A DNA stretch of 64,000 bases from Planctomycetota bacterium (lineage in GTDB: Bacteria; Planctomycetota; UBA1135; GCA-002686595). Positions within the stretch are counted from its first letter, which is position 1. Each line of letters begins with the position of its first letter. Both the position numbers and the translations under genes were made by a program. The stretch spans positions 248,001 to 312,000 of the forward strand of contig JADJLZ010000002.1 in assembly GCA_016709875.1 (NCBI GenBank), given 5' to 3'. Positions 1 to 7,236 of this stretch are shown here, piece by piece. Below the pieces are notes generated by a model that did not search any database, was not told the DNA's origin, and saw only the letters and a program-made list of their open reading frames with translations.

Positions 1-782
1 AGGTCCCAGGCACTCTCCGCGTCCCAGGCGAGCGCACCGCTCGAGCGTCGCTCGCCCACCTCGAGGTACAGGCGAGCGCTGCGGCACAAGAGCGGCAGCA
101 GCACTTCGGCTTGCGATTCGTCGAGGTGTGCAGCCGGCGTGCGCGCGTTGCGCGAGGTGCCGCCCGCGGGCATGTCGGTCAGCGATCCGGCGAGCAGGCC
201 GAGAACCTTCGCGTCGAGCGGGTCGCGCGCCGCGGAGCGCTCCCACTGCTCGAGGTCGAGCGCCTTGCGCGAGCCGAAGCGTCCGTTGCGCAAGCGCTTC
301 TCCTGGTACAGACGCAGTACCACGCGCGCCTCGTTGAGCGTCTTGTCGACGCCGACGACGAACACGATGCGCGTGGATCCGGGCGGGATGCTCGTCCAGG
401 GATCGCGCAGCTTGCGCGTGCGCGGCGGCCGCAGGAGCCGCAGGCGGAAGCGCCAGTCGGCGCTCTCGGGCTCGCCCGCCACGGTCTCGAGCGCAGCTTC
501 CGGCGGCTCGAGCTCGGACTGCGCGAGGATCACGGCCCACAGGTGCGGGCAGCTGCCGTTCTCGCGGAAGCGCACGCAGGTGCAGGCCGCGTCGGTGCGC
601 ACCTGTTCCTCGGACCAGCGCACGCCGACGTCGTACACCTCGCCGTCCTCGACCTCGGCGAGCAGGAATCCGCGCTGCTGCTCGCTGATCGTCACGCGAC
701 CGTCGCGCACGAGCTGAGCTCCCTCCGCCCGCAGGACGGGAGAGAATTCGTGTTCGAGCTGCCGAGCCAGTTGCTGCGCCAT
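1..782 (-). CDS. SWIM zinc-finger protein, N-terminal part (probably an SNF2-family helicase); runs off the left edge
   Basis: An open frame starts with ATG at 780-782 and is still open at base 1, so about 260 N-terminal residues are present. Near residues 60-85 it has the SWIM zinc-finger pattern: Cys-Thr-Cys, then 'NGSCPHLWAVI' (CxC...CxH). SWIM domains bind nucleic acid or protein. In bacteria an N-terminal SWIM followed by several hundred residues is typical of SNF2/HepA-type DNA translocases, but the helicase motifs would lie outside the window, so that part is inference. The rest of the visible protein is charged and has no signal peptide, which fits a cytoplasmic protein. It is divergent from the DUF429-like gene, with 78 bp between start codons. 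No Shine-Dalgarno sequence precedes the ATG. Confidence 0.7.
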   Translation of the reverse strand, partial: MAQQLARQLEHEFSPVLRAEGAQLVRDGRVTISEQQRGFLLAEVEDGEVYDVGVRWSEEQVRTDAACTCVRFRENGSCPHLWAVILAQSELEPPEAALETVAGEPESADWRFRLRLLRPPRTRKLRDPWTSIPPGSTRIVFVVGVDKTLNEARVVLRLYQEKRLRNGRFGSRKALDLEQWERSAARDPLDAKVLGLLAGSLTDMPAGGTSRNARTPAAHLDESQAEVLLPLLCRSARLYLEVGERRSSGALAWDAESAWD

Positions 783-860
783 GAGCCGGAAGAGGATAGG
801 GGTCGGATGAAGGCGCGGCCAGGGAGTGCGCTGCTAGACTGCCCCGCGCACGGCTCCAGA

Positions 861-1667
861 ATGCTCTCCGCTCGCCGCACGATCGCCGTCGACTGGTCGG
901 GCGCCGCCCGCGGCGCGGAACGGCGCATCTGGCTCGCTGAGGTGGTGGAAGGCCGTTTGCTGCGTCTGGAATGCGGTCGGACGCGCGAGGAACTCGTGCG
1001 CCACCTCGCGGATTGCACGCAGCGCGAGCCCTCGCTCGCCGTCGGCTTCGATTTCGCGTTCGGATTTCCCGCCTGGTTCGCGCGCGAGCTCGGCGCGGGC
1101 CTCGCGCACGAGGCATGGAGCGCGGCCGCCGAGCGCGGCGAAGAGTGGCTCGCGCGCTCACCGGCGCCCTTCTTCGGCCGCAAGGGCTCGCGCCGGCCTG
1201 CCAAGGATCCCGCGCGGCCGCTGTGGCGGCGCACCGAGCTCGAGCACCCTGCGCTGCAGGGCATCGCGCCCAAGTCCGTGTTCCAGATCGGTGGCGCGGG
1301 CGCCGTCGGCACCGGATCGCTGCGCGGCATGCCGCTCCTGCCCGTCCTCGAGCGCGCCGGATTCTCGATCTGGCCCTTCGCGCGCGCGACGCCGCCCTTC
1401 GCGGCCGAGATCTACCCGCGCTGGTTCACCGGTCCGCTGGCGAAGTCCGTGCGCCGCTCACGCGCGCTGCACCTGGCCAACCATCCGCTGCCCGCCGCGC
1501 GAGAGCTCTGCGAACTCGCGGAGGCGAGCGAGGACGCCTTCGACGCCGCCTGCTCGGCCCTGGCCCTCGCCGGCGCGCGCGCTCCGGCCGATCCGGCCGA
1601 GTTCGATTCGGTCTTCGGGCTCGAGGGTCGGATCTGGAGGCCGATCACCGACCCGCATGCCCAGTAG
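861..1667 (+). CDS. DUF429-like protein with a predicted RNase H-like fold
   Basis: 268 residues from the ATG at 861. The N-terminus 'TIAVDWSGAARGAER' and the later 'VGFDFAFGFPAWF' carry the spaced acidic residues of the DUF429-type predicted nuclease fold. 'PKSVFQIGGAGAVGTGSLRG' and 'AEIYPRWFTGPLAKSVRRSR' are further conserved blocks that I recall from one family of about 270 aa, so it looks full length. Substrate and role are unknown. The start is supported by a TAGACT hexamer (835-840) 20 nt upstream and by the conserved domain beginning a few residues in. The frame is open upstream, but that stretch is antisense to the SWIM gene. The stop lies 2 bp before the hairpin element at 1670-1760. 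Confidence 0.75.
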   Translation: MLSARRTIAVDWSGAARGAERRIWLAEVVEGRLLRLECGRTREELVRHLADCTQREPSLAVGFDFAFGFPAWFARELGAGLAHEAWSAAAERGEEWLARSPAPFFGRKGSRRPAKDPARPLWRRTELEHPALQGIAPKSVFQIGGAGAVGTGSLRGMPLLPVLERAGFSIWPFARATPPFAAEIYPRWFTGPLAKSVRRSRALHLANHPLPAARELCELAEASEDAFDAACSALALAGARAPADPAEFDSVFGLEGRIWRPITDPHAQ

Positions 1668-1669
1668 TC

Positions 1670-1760
1670 GTGTACGGAGCCAGAGCAATTTGTCTCCGAT
1701 CCGGAGCCGCGCGCCGCGCGCGGCCCCGGATCGGAGACAAATTGCTCTGGCTCCGTACAC
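1670..1760. repeat. Intergenic hairpin element, family 1, copy A (35-bp perfect stem)
   Basis: Arms 1670-1704 and 1726-1760 are perfect reverse complements (35 bp) around a 21-nt GC-only loop. The outer 19 nt (GTGTACGGAGCCAGAGCAA) are shared with copy B near 5464-5555, while the inner 16 nt differ. It fills the gap between the DUF429-like stop (1665-1667) and the next start (1769). Its right end contributes TACACT (1756-1761), a -10-like hexamer 7 nt before that ATG. It resembles REP/BIME-type dispersed palindromes, but no REP-associated transposase is in the window and I cannot name the family. Confidence 0.9.
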
Positions 1761-1768
1761 TCTCCGCG

Positions 1769-2146
1769 ATGTCCACCGAGATCCCCGAGCAGATCCTGGC
1801 CTGGTTCGACCGCATCCTCGACAAGCTCCAGGAGCACCCCAGCTACGCGCAGAAGATCCGCGACTCGCACACGCGGCGCGAGCGCTGGATCCTGAACTAC
1901 CACTCGCACGGCGAGGGCCAGCCCTTCTGCGTCTCGATCTGCACGCGCGAGGAGAAGCTCGCGGTCTTCGGCCTGCCCGCGCCGCTCGAGGAGCTCGCCC
2001 ACATCCGCGCCATCGGCAAGAACGCGGAGGACTGCGTGCCGCTGTGCCACGCGTTCGGAGCGCGCCTGCTCGCGCGCTACCCCGGCGCGCCCGAACCGCT
2101 GCCTTTCTTCCAGGGCGAGCCGCTCGGCTCCCAGCCGCCGCACTAG
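1769..2146 (+). CDS. Hypothetical protein, 125 aa
   Basis: I do not recognise this family. The protein starts at ATG 1769, directly after the hairpin element, and is predicted soluble and cytoplasmic, with no signal peptide or membrane segment. An acidic/basic helical N-terminus ('IPEQILAWFDRILDKLQEHP') is followed by a mixed region with three cysteines and a C-terminal Pro-rich tail. A TACACT hexamer made by the end of the hairpin lies 7 nt upstream of the ATG, which would give a leaderless mRNA. Its stop overlaps the stop of the convergent glycosyltransferase gene by 4 bp (CTAG). Codon use matches its neighbours. Confidence 0.6.
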   Translation: MSTEIPEQILAWFDRILDKLQEHPSYAQKIRDSHTRRERWILNYHSHGEGQPFCVSICTREEKLAVFGLPAPLEELAHIRAIGKNAEDCVPLCHAFGARLLARYPGAPEPLPFFQGEPLGSQPPH

Positions 2147-3711
2147 CGCCGCTCGAAGACCCAGGTCTGCGCGACCTCGCCCAGATTCCAGGCGAAGGGC
2201 AGCGGTCCGAGCGTGTGCGCCCACCAGCCCGCGCCCGAGCGCGGACCGAGGACCACCAGCGGCGAGTGCAGCGCGCGCTTGCGCTCCTCGAGTACGCGCA
2301 CACGCTGCGCGTCGACGCCGAAGATGTTCGAATTGAGCATCGGCACGAGGATTCGGTCGCCCGCGCTCGGCGCAGGCCTCGCGCGGTCCTGCGCGCGCGC
2401 ACCGGCGGCCTGCGCGTACCACTGGAAGCCCCAGTGGCCCTGAAACCAGACGCGCGTGCCCGACGGCGCCCGCGCGAGCTCGGTCGCGCTCGCGCGCGCC
2501 TCCTCGGCGACCTCGGTGTCCGCCCTCAAGAGCACGACGCCGAGCAGCGCGCCGGCGCCGAGTGCGAGCCCCAGCAGCGTCCGGCCTGCTGCGCGTTGCA
2601 TCACCCGCGCGCCCTCGAGCGCGCGCGCGAGCACGATCGCGAACGCAGGCAGCGCGGGCAGGACGCTGCGCGCGAGGATCGCCCAGTCGACGAAGATCGC
2701 GAACACGCACGTGCCGCCGATCCACAGCGCGAGCAGGCGCGCCTCCCTCGTGCGCACGCGCAGCTCCGCGAGCGCGAGCAGGATCAGCGCGAGCCCGAGG
2801 AAGCCCCACACGCCCGCCTGGATCGCGATCGCCCAGCTCTCGCCCTGCGTCGCCTGCGCGAGGCTCGGCCAGCGCCGCAGTTCCCCGCGCACGAGGAACG
2901 CCGCGAGCGCTCCCGCCGCTGCTGCGAGCGCGACGAGCCGGCCGTGCGGCCGCGCGAGCAGCGGAAGGACGAGCAGCGCGCCGCCGCACGCGCCTCCCAG
3001 GAAAGCGCAGCCGATCCACGCGCGCAGTCCGGCGTCGAGCGCGAGGCCTTCGGCACCGATCGAGTGCTGTTCCGCGCTCGCAAAGAGGGACGCGCCGTGC
3101 TGCGCGCGCGTCCAGAGTTCGAGCGCGAGCGCCAGCGCGAGCGGCATGAGCAGCCACGCGCTGCGCCGCGTCGGCCGGCCCGCCGAGAGGAGCTCCCAGC
3201 AGTACAGCAGCGGTACGAGTGCGAGCCCGTACCACTTGAGCAGCCCTGCCACCGCCAACGCGAGCACGCCGAGCGCGGTGCCGCGCTCGCCGGGCGGCCG
3301 GCACCAGCACAGGATCGCGCAGGTCCACGCGGCCGCGAGCGCCGTGTCGGCCATCACCGTGGCGCTCGTCAGGAGGAACACCGGCGCGAACGCGACCAGC
3401 GCCAGTGCAACCCACGGTCGCGCGCACCAGCGCCGCGCCAGCGCGTGGCTCGCCCACAAGAACACGGCCGAGGGAACGAGTTGTGCGAGGTGCAGTGCGC
3501 GCTCGCTCCAGCCCGAGATCGAACCCAGCAGCGCGAGCGCCCAGCCCCACAGCGGCGGATTGCGGATCGCCGAGACCAGCGGCTCGCTCGTGCCGTGCCA
3601 GTTGATCTCGCCCGCGTAGGGGTCGAGCGGATGCAGCGCGATGCTCCTCGCCCACTCGAGGTAGATCGCGTCGTCCATATGGAACGGACGCGCGGACGCG
3701 GACGCGAGCAC
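2143..3711 (-). CDS. GT39/PMT-like integral membrane glycosyltransferase
   Basis: At least 522 residues with about ten hydrophobic segments. The block 'HMDDAIYLEWARSIALHPLDPYAGEINW' comes soon after the first membrane helix, followed by 'NPPLWGW' in the first loop. This is the Asp-Asp acceptor-loop arrangement of the dolichyl-phosphate-mannose-protein mannosyltransferase (GT39/ArnT-like) superfamily. These enzymes transfer sugars from a polyprenyl-phosphate donor at the outer face of the membrane; the acceptor here is unknown. The GTG at 3711 is the last conventional start but would cut off a helix encoded just upstream (a hydrophobic run such as 'APAIITLALCVLA'). The open frame reaches back to 3804, so the real start may be a non-canonical CTG or similar between 3715 and 3792. 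It lies immediately downstream of the amidase gene. Confidence 0.75.
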   Translation of the reverse strand: MLASASARPFHMDDAIYLEWARSIALHPLDPYAGEINWHGTSEPLVSAIRNPPLWGWALALLGSISGWSERALHLAQLVPSAVFLWASHALARRWCARPWVALALVAFAPVFLLTSATVMADTALAAAWTCAILCWCRPPGERGTALGVLALAVAGLLKWYGLALVPLLYCWELLSAGRPTRRSAWLLMPLALALALELWTRAQHGASLFASAEQHSIGAEGLALDAGLRAWIGCAFLGGACGGALLVLPLLARPHGRLVALAAAAGALAAFLVRGELRRWPSLAQATQGESWAIAIQAGVWGFLGLALILLALAELRVRTREARLLALWIGGTCVFAIFVDWAILARSVLPALPAFAIVLARALEGARVMQRAAGRTLLGLALGAGALLGVVLLRADTEVAEEARASATELARAPSGTRVWFQGHWGFQWYAQAAGARAQDRARPAPSAGDRILVPMLNSNIFGVDAQRVRVLEERKRALHSPLVVLGPRSGAGWWAHTLGPLPFAWNLGEVAQTWVFERR

Positions 3712-3804
3712 GCACAGCGCGAGCGTGATGATCGCGGGCGCAGTCCACGAGCTCCGCGGCGTGTCCTCCGACCTCGCGGCTGAATGTTCCAGGCGAACCT
3801 CGTC

Positions 3805-5451
3805 TCAGAGATCGGGGTGCTGTTCGTGGAAGTGCGTCGTGCGCTGCCAGGCCTCGGCCAACGCCAGCGCGCGCGCGTCGTCGTACAGATTGGCGCTGAA
3901 CGCGACGCTCTTGGGCGTGCCGTCGCTGCGCCAGCCGCGCGGGACGACCACGGCCGGCTGGCCGGTGAGGTTGCACAGCACGAGCAGCCTTCCGTCGCCG
4001 GGCGTGTGCACGAGCACGTCGACTCTTTGCAGCCGCGCGTCGAACTCGAGCATCGCCTGGCGCCGCACACGGCTCGCGCGCAGGTACTCGACGGCGGGGA
4101 TCAGCTGCGCGCAGCGGAACGCGTTGGGCCAGTTGTCCTCGCCCTGGCGCGCGAGCAGATCGTCCCCGCCGCTGCGGGTGAGCCCGTCGAAGGCGGTCGC
4201 CGCCTCGGCCATCAGGATCGGCATCAGCGAATCGATCGGCAGCTTGGGCAGCTCGAAGGGCACGAGCTCGACGCCGAGCGTGCGCAGCTCATCCTCGAAG
4301 GCACCCTGGTCCTTGGCATTCTGAAAACTGCCGGCGAGCACGCCGACCTTCCAACCCTTGACGTCCACGGGGCCCAGATCGCGCCAGGGGACATCGCTCG
4401 TGCTCTCGTCGCGCGCATCGGCGCCCTGGATCGCGTCGAAGACCAGCGCCGCGTCGGCAGCGCTGCGCGCCATCGGGCCGAGCTTGTCCATCGTCCACGC
4501 GAGCGCCATCGCGCCGCGCCGGCTGACGCGGCCGAAGGTCGGGCGCAGGCTCGAGCATCCGCAGCGCGACGAAGGCGAGAGGATCGATCCGCAGGTCTCC
4601 GAGCCGATCGCAAAAGCCACGCAACCCGACGCGACGGCCGCGGCTGGCCCGGCGGAGGAGCCGCTCGAGCCCTGCTCGAGCTTCCAGGGATTGCGCGTCT
4701 GGCCGCCGAACCACACGTCGTCCATCGCGAGCTCGCCAAGCGAGAGCTTGGCGACGAGCACGGCTCCCGCCGCGTCGAGCTTCTCGACCACGGCGGCGTC
4801 CTCGTCGAGAAGTTGGTCCTCGTAGGGCTTCGCGCCCCAGGTCGTGCGAACACCCTTGGTCGCGAGCAGGTCCTTCGCGCCCCAGGGGATGCCGTGCAGC
4901 GGACCGCGCCACCTGCCCTGCGCCAGCTCGAGGTCGAGCTGCTTCGCCTGCGCACGCGCGCGATCGGCGCAGAGCGTGACGACGCAGTGCAGCTTGGGAT
5001 CAAGGCGCGCGAGTCGCGCGAGCGCGAGCTCGGTGAGTTCCGCGCAACTCACACTCTTCGAGCGGACCAGCGAGGCGAGCACGGGAATCGGCGCGTAGGC
5101 GAGGTCCTCGAGCTTTGCGGGCCGCTCGACCTTCGGGAACGCTCGCACGAGCGGCGCGACCGCGCACTCGCGCACGTGCATCCCGGGCAAGAGCGGCCGG
5201 AACGCGAAGCACAGCGGGTCGGAGTTCTCGAGCGGGACGTTGCGCAGCGTCGCATAGCCCGCGCGCTGGTCGTCCAGCGTGCGCGCCATCAGACCGAGCT
5301 CGGTGTCGCTGAGCTCCAGGCCGATCACGCGCGCGGCGGCCTGGATGTCCTCGACGCTCGTGACCGGCGGCGGCGGGGCTTGGCGCCCGGGCGGAGCGGC
5401 AGGTGCGGGCGGATTCTGGAGCAGGCAGAGCGCGAGGGCGGTGAGCAGCAT
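3805..5451 (-). CDS. Secreted amidase-signature-family hydrolase
   Basis: 548 residues. A short signal peptide (residues 1-12) leads into a Pro-rich linker, then the amidase signature domain. The Ser-cisSer-Lys triad can be placed: Lys193 in 'GIPWGAKDLL', Ser262/263 in 'GSSGSSAGPAAAVASG' and the nucleophile Ser289 in 'GSETCGSILSPSS'. The family hydrolyses C-N bonds of amides (GatA-like fold), but the exported location and extra N-terminal region mean it is not the tRNA amidotransferase subunit. The substrate is unknown. The ATG start at 5451 has TACACT (5461-5466), made by the hairpin end, 9 nt upstream. The glycosyltransferase follows in the same frame after its stop codon. Confidence 0.85.
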   Translation of the reverse strand: MLLTALALCLLQNPPAPAAPPGRQAPPPPVTSVEDIQAAARVIGLELSDTELGLMARTLDDQRAGYATLRNVPLENSDPLCFAFRPLLPGMHVRECAVAPLVRAFPKVERPAKLEDLAYAPIPVLASLVRSKSVSCAELTELALARLARLDPKLHCVVTLCADRARAQAKQLDLELAQGRWRGPLHGIPWGAKDLLATKGVRTTWGAKPYEDQLLDEDAAVVEKLDAAGAVLVAKLSLGELAMDDVWFGGQTRNPWKLEQGSSGSSAGPAAAVASGCVAFAIGSETCGSILSPSSRCGCSSLRPTFGRVSRRGAMALAWTMDKLGPMARSAADAALVFDAIQGADARDESTSDVPWRDLGPVDVKGWKVGVLAGSFQNAKDQGAFEDELRTLGVELVPFELPKLPIDSLMPILMAEAATAFDGLTRSGGDDLLARQGEDNWPNAFRCAQLIPAVEYLRASRVRRQAMLEFDARLQRVDVLVHTPGDGRLLVLCNLTGQPAVVVPRGWRSDGTPKSVAFSANLYDDARALALAEAWQRTTHFHEQHPDL

Positions 5452-5463
5452 GGGGAGCGGAGT

Positions 5464-5555
5464 GTACGGAGCCAGAGCAAACTTTCACGGATCCGCCCGC
5501 TCGCCCCGGCCGCCGCCAGCGGGCGGATCCGTGAAAGTTTGCTCTGGCTCCGTAC
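5464..5555. repeat. Intergenic hairpin element, family 1, copy B (37-bp perfect stem)
   Basis: Arms 5464-5500 and 5519-5555 pair perfectly over 37 bp around an 18-nt loop. With flanking bases 5462-5463 the outer end reads GTGTACGGAGCCAGAGCAA, as in copy A. The inner part (AACTTTCACGGATCCGC...) is unrelated to copy A yet is matched exactly by its own partner arm. The right end touches the stop codon (5555-5557) of the upstream minus-strand gene. The left end supplies TACACT for the amidase promoter. Confidence 0.9.
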
Positions 5556-6727
5556 TACCGCGCCCAGCTCTTCCAGGCCTCGTCGAAGGTGAAACTCGTC
5601 CAGCCGAGATCCTGGAGCAGCTTGCGCTGCAGGCCCGGCAAGTCGCTGCCGGTCGGAAGCTGCTGCGCGTCGAGTTGGCCCTTGATGCCGCCGAGGAACT
5701 TCGCGAGCTCGGCCGGATGCGCCTCGATCAGGAAGCGCACGCGCGACCAGACCGCGACCTTGTCCTCGGGCGAGAGCTCGCCGAACTCCTTCACCTCGGT
5801 GAGTTCCGCGAGCGAGCGCGCTTTGCCCGAGCCGACGAGCTTCTTCGCGGCAGCGGCGTAGTCCTTCGGCCCCTTGCCGTCGCGCATCGAGCCCTCTTCG
5901 CCCTCGAGTGTCGCCGACTCGGGCTCGACTTCCTTCTCCAGCGCGAGCGCGAGCCCCTCGTCGATCCAGATCGGCGGGTCGTAGGAGAAGTGCTTGTAGG
6001 CGCAGAAGAAGACGTGGCTGAGGTTGTGCACGATGTGCGGCCAGAGCCAGCGATCCTTCTTCAGGTCGTGGTCCTCGGCCGGCACCGAGACGAGCATCTT
6101 GTGCGGTTCCTTGAAGTGCCAGCGCAAGGCGCCCGTCACCGAGGCGCCCGTGAACTCCTTGGTGAAGAGGTTGTGCGCCGCGAGTGTCGAGTGCACGACG
6201 ACGTCGAACTTCTCCTTTTCGCCCAGGTAGCGGCCGTTGCCCATGTAGGGCTTGTCCATGCGCCGCGCGTCGGGGAAGTCCTCGTCGCGCACATCGAGCA
6301 GCTTCTCGAAGCGCGCATAGAACTCCTCGCCCTTCATCGCCATCAAGTGCAGCCGCAGCCAGGGATCGAGCTTCTTCGGCTCCTTGGGAACGTCGGGCAG
6401 CATCACGCGCAGCCGATCGAGCTCCGCCATCACGCGCTTCTTGTCGTCGAGCTCGACGACCATCGGGCCGAGCGAGGAGGCCCAGCGCATGTGCGCGGTC
6501 TCGGCGAAGAGCCACTGGCCCGCGGGCAGGTCGTGCACGATCGCCTCGGAACCCTTCGGCCCGACCGGGCTCGGCCCGTGCGAGAGCACGCCGCAAGCCT
6601 GCAGTAGAGCCGGGTCGTTCTTGCACCACGGACAGGTCTCGGGCTTCTTCTGCGCCTCGAGCGGCAGCGCGAGGAAGAGCGCGACGAGCGCGGGCAAGAG
6701 GCGCGCGATCCAGGTGTTGCGCGTCAT
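5555..6727 (-). CDS. Exported hypothetical protein, possible gluzincin-like peptidase
   Basis: 390 residues with a clear signal peptide (residues 1-25, 'LLPALVALFLALPLEAQ'). A 'CPWC' pair near residues 32-35 follows and could be a disulfide or metal site. In the middle, 'PHIVHNLSHVFFCAYKHFSYDPPIWIDEGLALALE' looks like a degenerate zinc-peptidase segment: HNLSH stands where HExxH would be, and 'WIDEGLA' resembles the downstream glutamate motif 'W..EG.A'. The canonical catalytic Glu is missing, so activity is doubtful. The rest is not recognisable. It sits upstream of the amidase gene, with hairpin copy B filling the gap. Confidence 0.6.
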   Translation of the reverse strand: MTRNTWIARLLPALVALFLALPLEAQKKPETCPWCKNDPALLQACGVLSHGPSPVGPKGSEAIVHDLPAGQWLFAETAHMRWASSLGPMVVELDDKKRVMAELDRLRVMLPDVPKEPKKLDPWLRLHLMAMKGEEFYARFEKLLDVRDEDFPDARRMDKPYMGNGRYLGEKEKFDVVVHSTLAAHNLFTKEFTGASVTGALRWHFKEPHKMLVSVPAEDHDLKKDRWLWPHIVHNLSHVFFCAYKHFSYDPPIWIDEGLALALEKEVEPESATLEGEEGSMRDGKGPKDYAAAAKKLVGSGKARSLAELTEVKEFGELSPEDKVAVWSRVRFLIEAHPAELAKFLGGIKGQLDAQQLPTGSDLPGLQRKLLQDLGWTSFTFDEAWKSWAR

Positions 6728-6740
6728 GCCCGCACCTGCG

Positions 6741-7178
6741 CTAGTCCTTCTGCCCGATCAGCACGCAATACCCGTCCGGATCGTGCACGCGCAGCTCGCC
6801 GGCGGGCATGTGATCGGGGTACGCGATCGGAAAGATCACACCCGTCTCCTCGGGGACCACCTCGCCCATCGTGTCCGTGCTCTCGCGCAGGCCGCGGGTG
6901 ATCAAGTGCTCGCGCAGCGTGATCACGTCCTTCGAGTACATGTAGAAGAACACGCCCTGCATCTCGGGTTCGACGAGCGGATCGGCGCGCGCGAACATGA
7001 TGCGCGCCGCGCCGCTGCGCATCGAACCCCAGAAGGTGACGCCCTCGAGCGCCATCGTGTCCTCGCTCACGAAACCGAGCTGCTCGTAGAAGCGCATCGT
7101 GAGCAGCACGTCCGCGACGTGAACGAAGGGCGCGAGCGCGTTCACGGCGGCGTGTTCGGGAGGGACACGGCTTTCCAT
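6741..7178 (-). CDS. VOC-family (glyoxalase/bleomycin-resistance fold) protein
   Basis: 145 residues from the ATG at 7176-7178; a TTG three codons further upstream is possible but weaker. The N-terminal 'FVHVADVLLTMRFYEQLGF' and C-terminal 'HMPAGELRVHDPDGYCVLIGQ' are the paired beta-alpha-beta-beta-beta signature of the vicinal oxygen chelate superfamily. The last block resembles the 'v.DPdGn.i.l' strand. The members of this superfamily range from lyases to binding proteins and nothing here fixes the substrate. The gene ends 14 bp before the start of the exported gene at 6727 and may be co-transcribed with it. Confidence 0.8.
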   Translation of the reverse strand: MESRVPPEHAAVNALAPFVHVADVLLTMRFYEQLGFVSEDTMALEGVTFWGSMRSGAARIMFARADPLVEPEMQGVFFYMYSKDVITLREHLITRGLRESTDTMGEVVPEETGVIFPIAYPDHMPAGELRVHDPDGYCVLIGQKD

Positions 7179-7236
7179 GCGCCCCAAGGTATCCGCGCGC
7201 CGCGGCGCGTCAATGCGAGTGCCGCGCGCGCCAGCC

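Noticed and set aside
1412..3976. Minus-strand open frame of about 850 codons covering several genes near the left end
   Set aside because: It overlaps the DUF429-like, 125-aa and glycosyltransferase genes in a different frame and shows no recognisable sequence.
3805..5451. GatA subunit of the tRNA amidotransferase
   Set aside because: The protein has a signal peptide and an extra N-terminal region, and no gatB or gatC gene is nearby.
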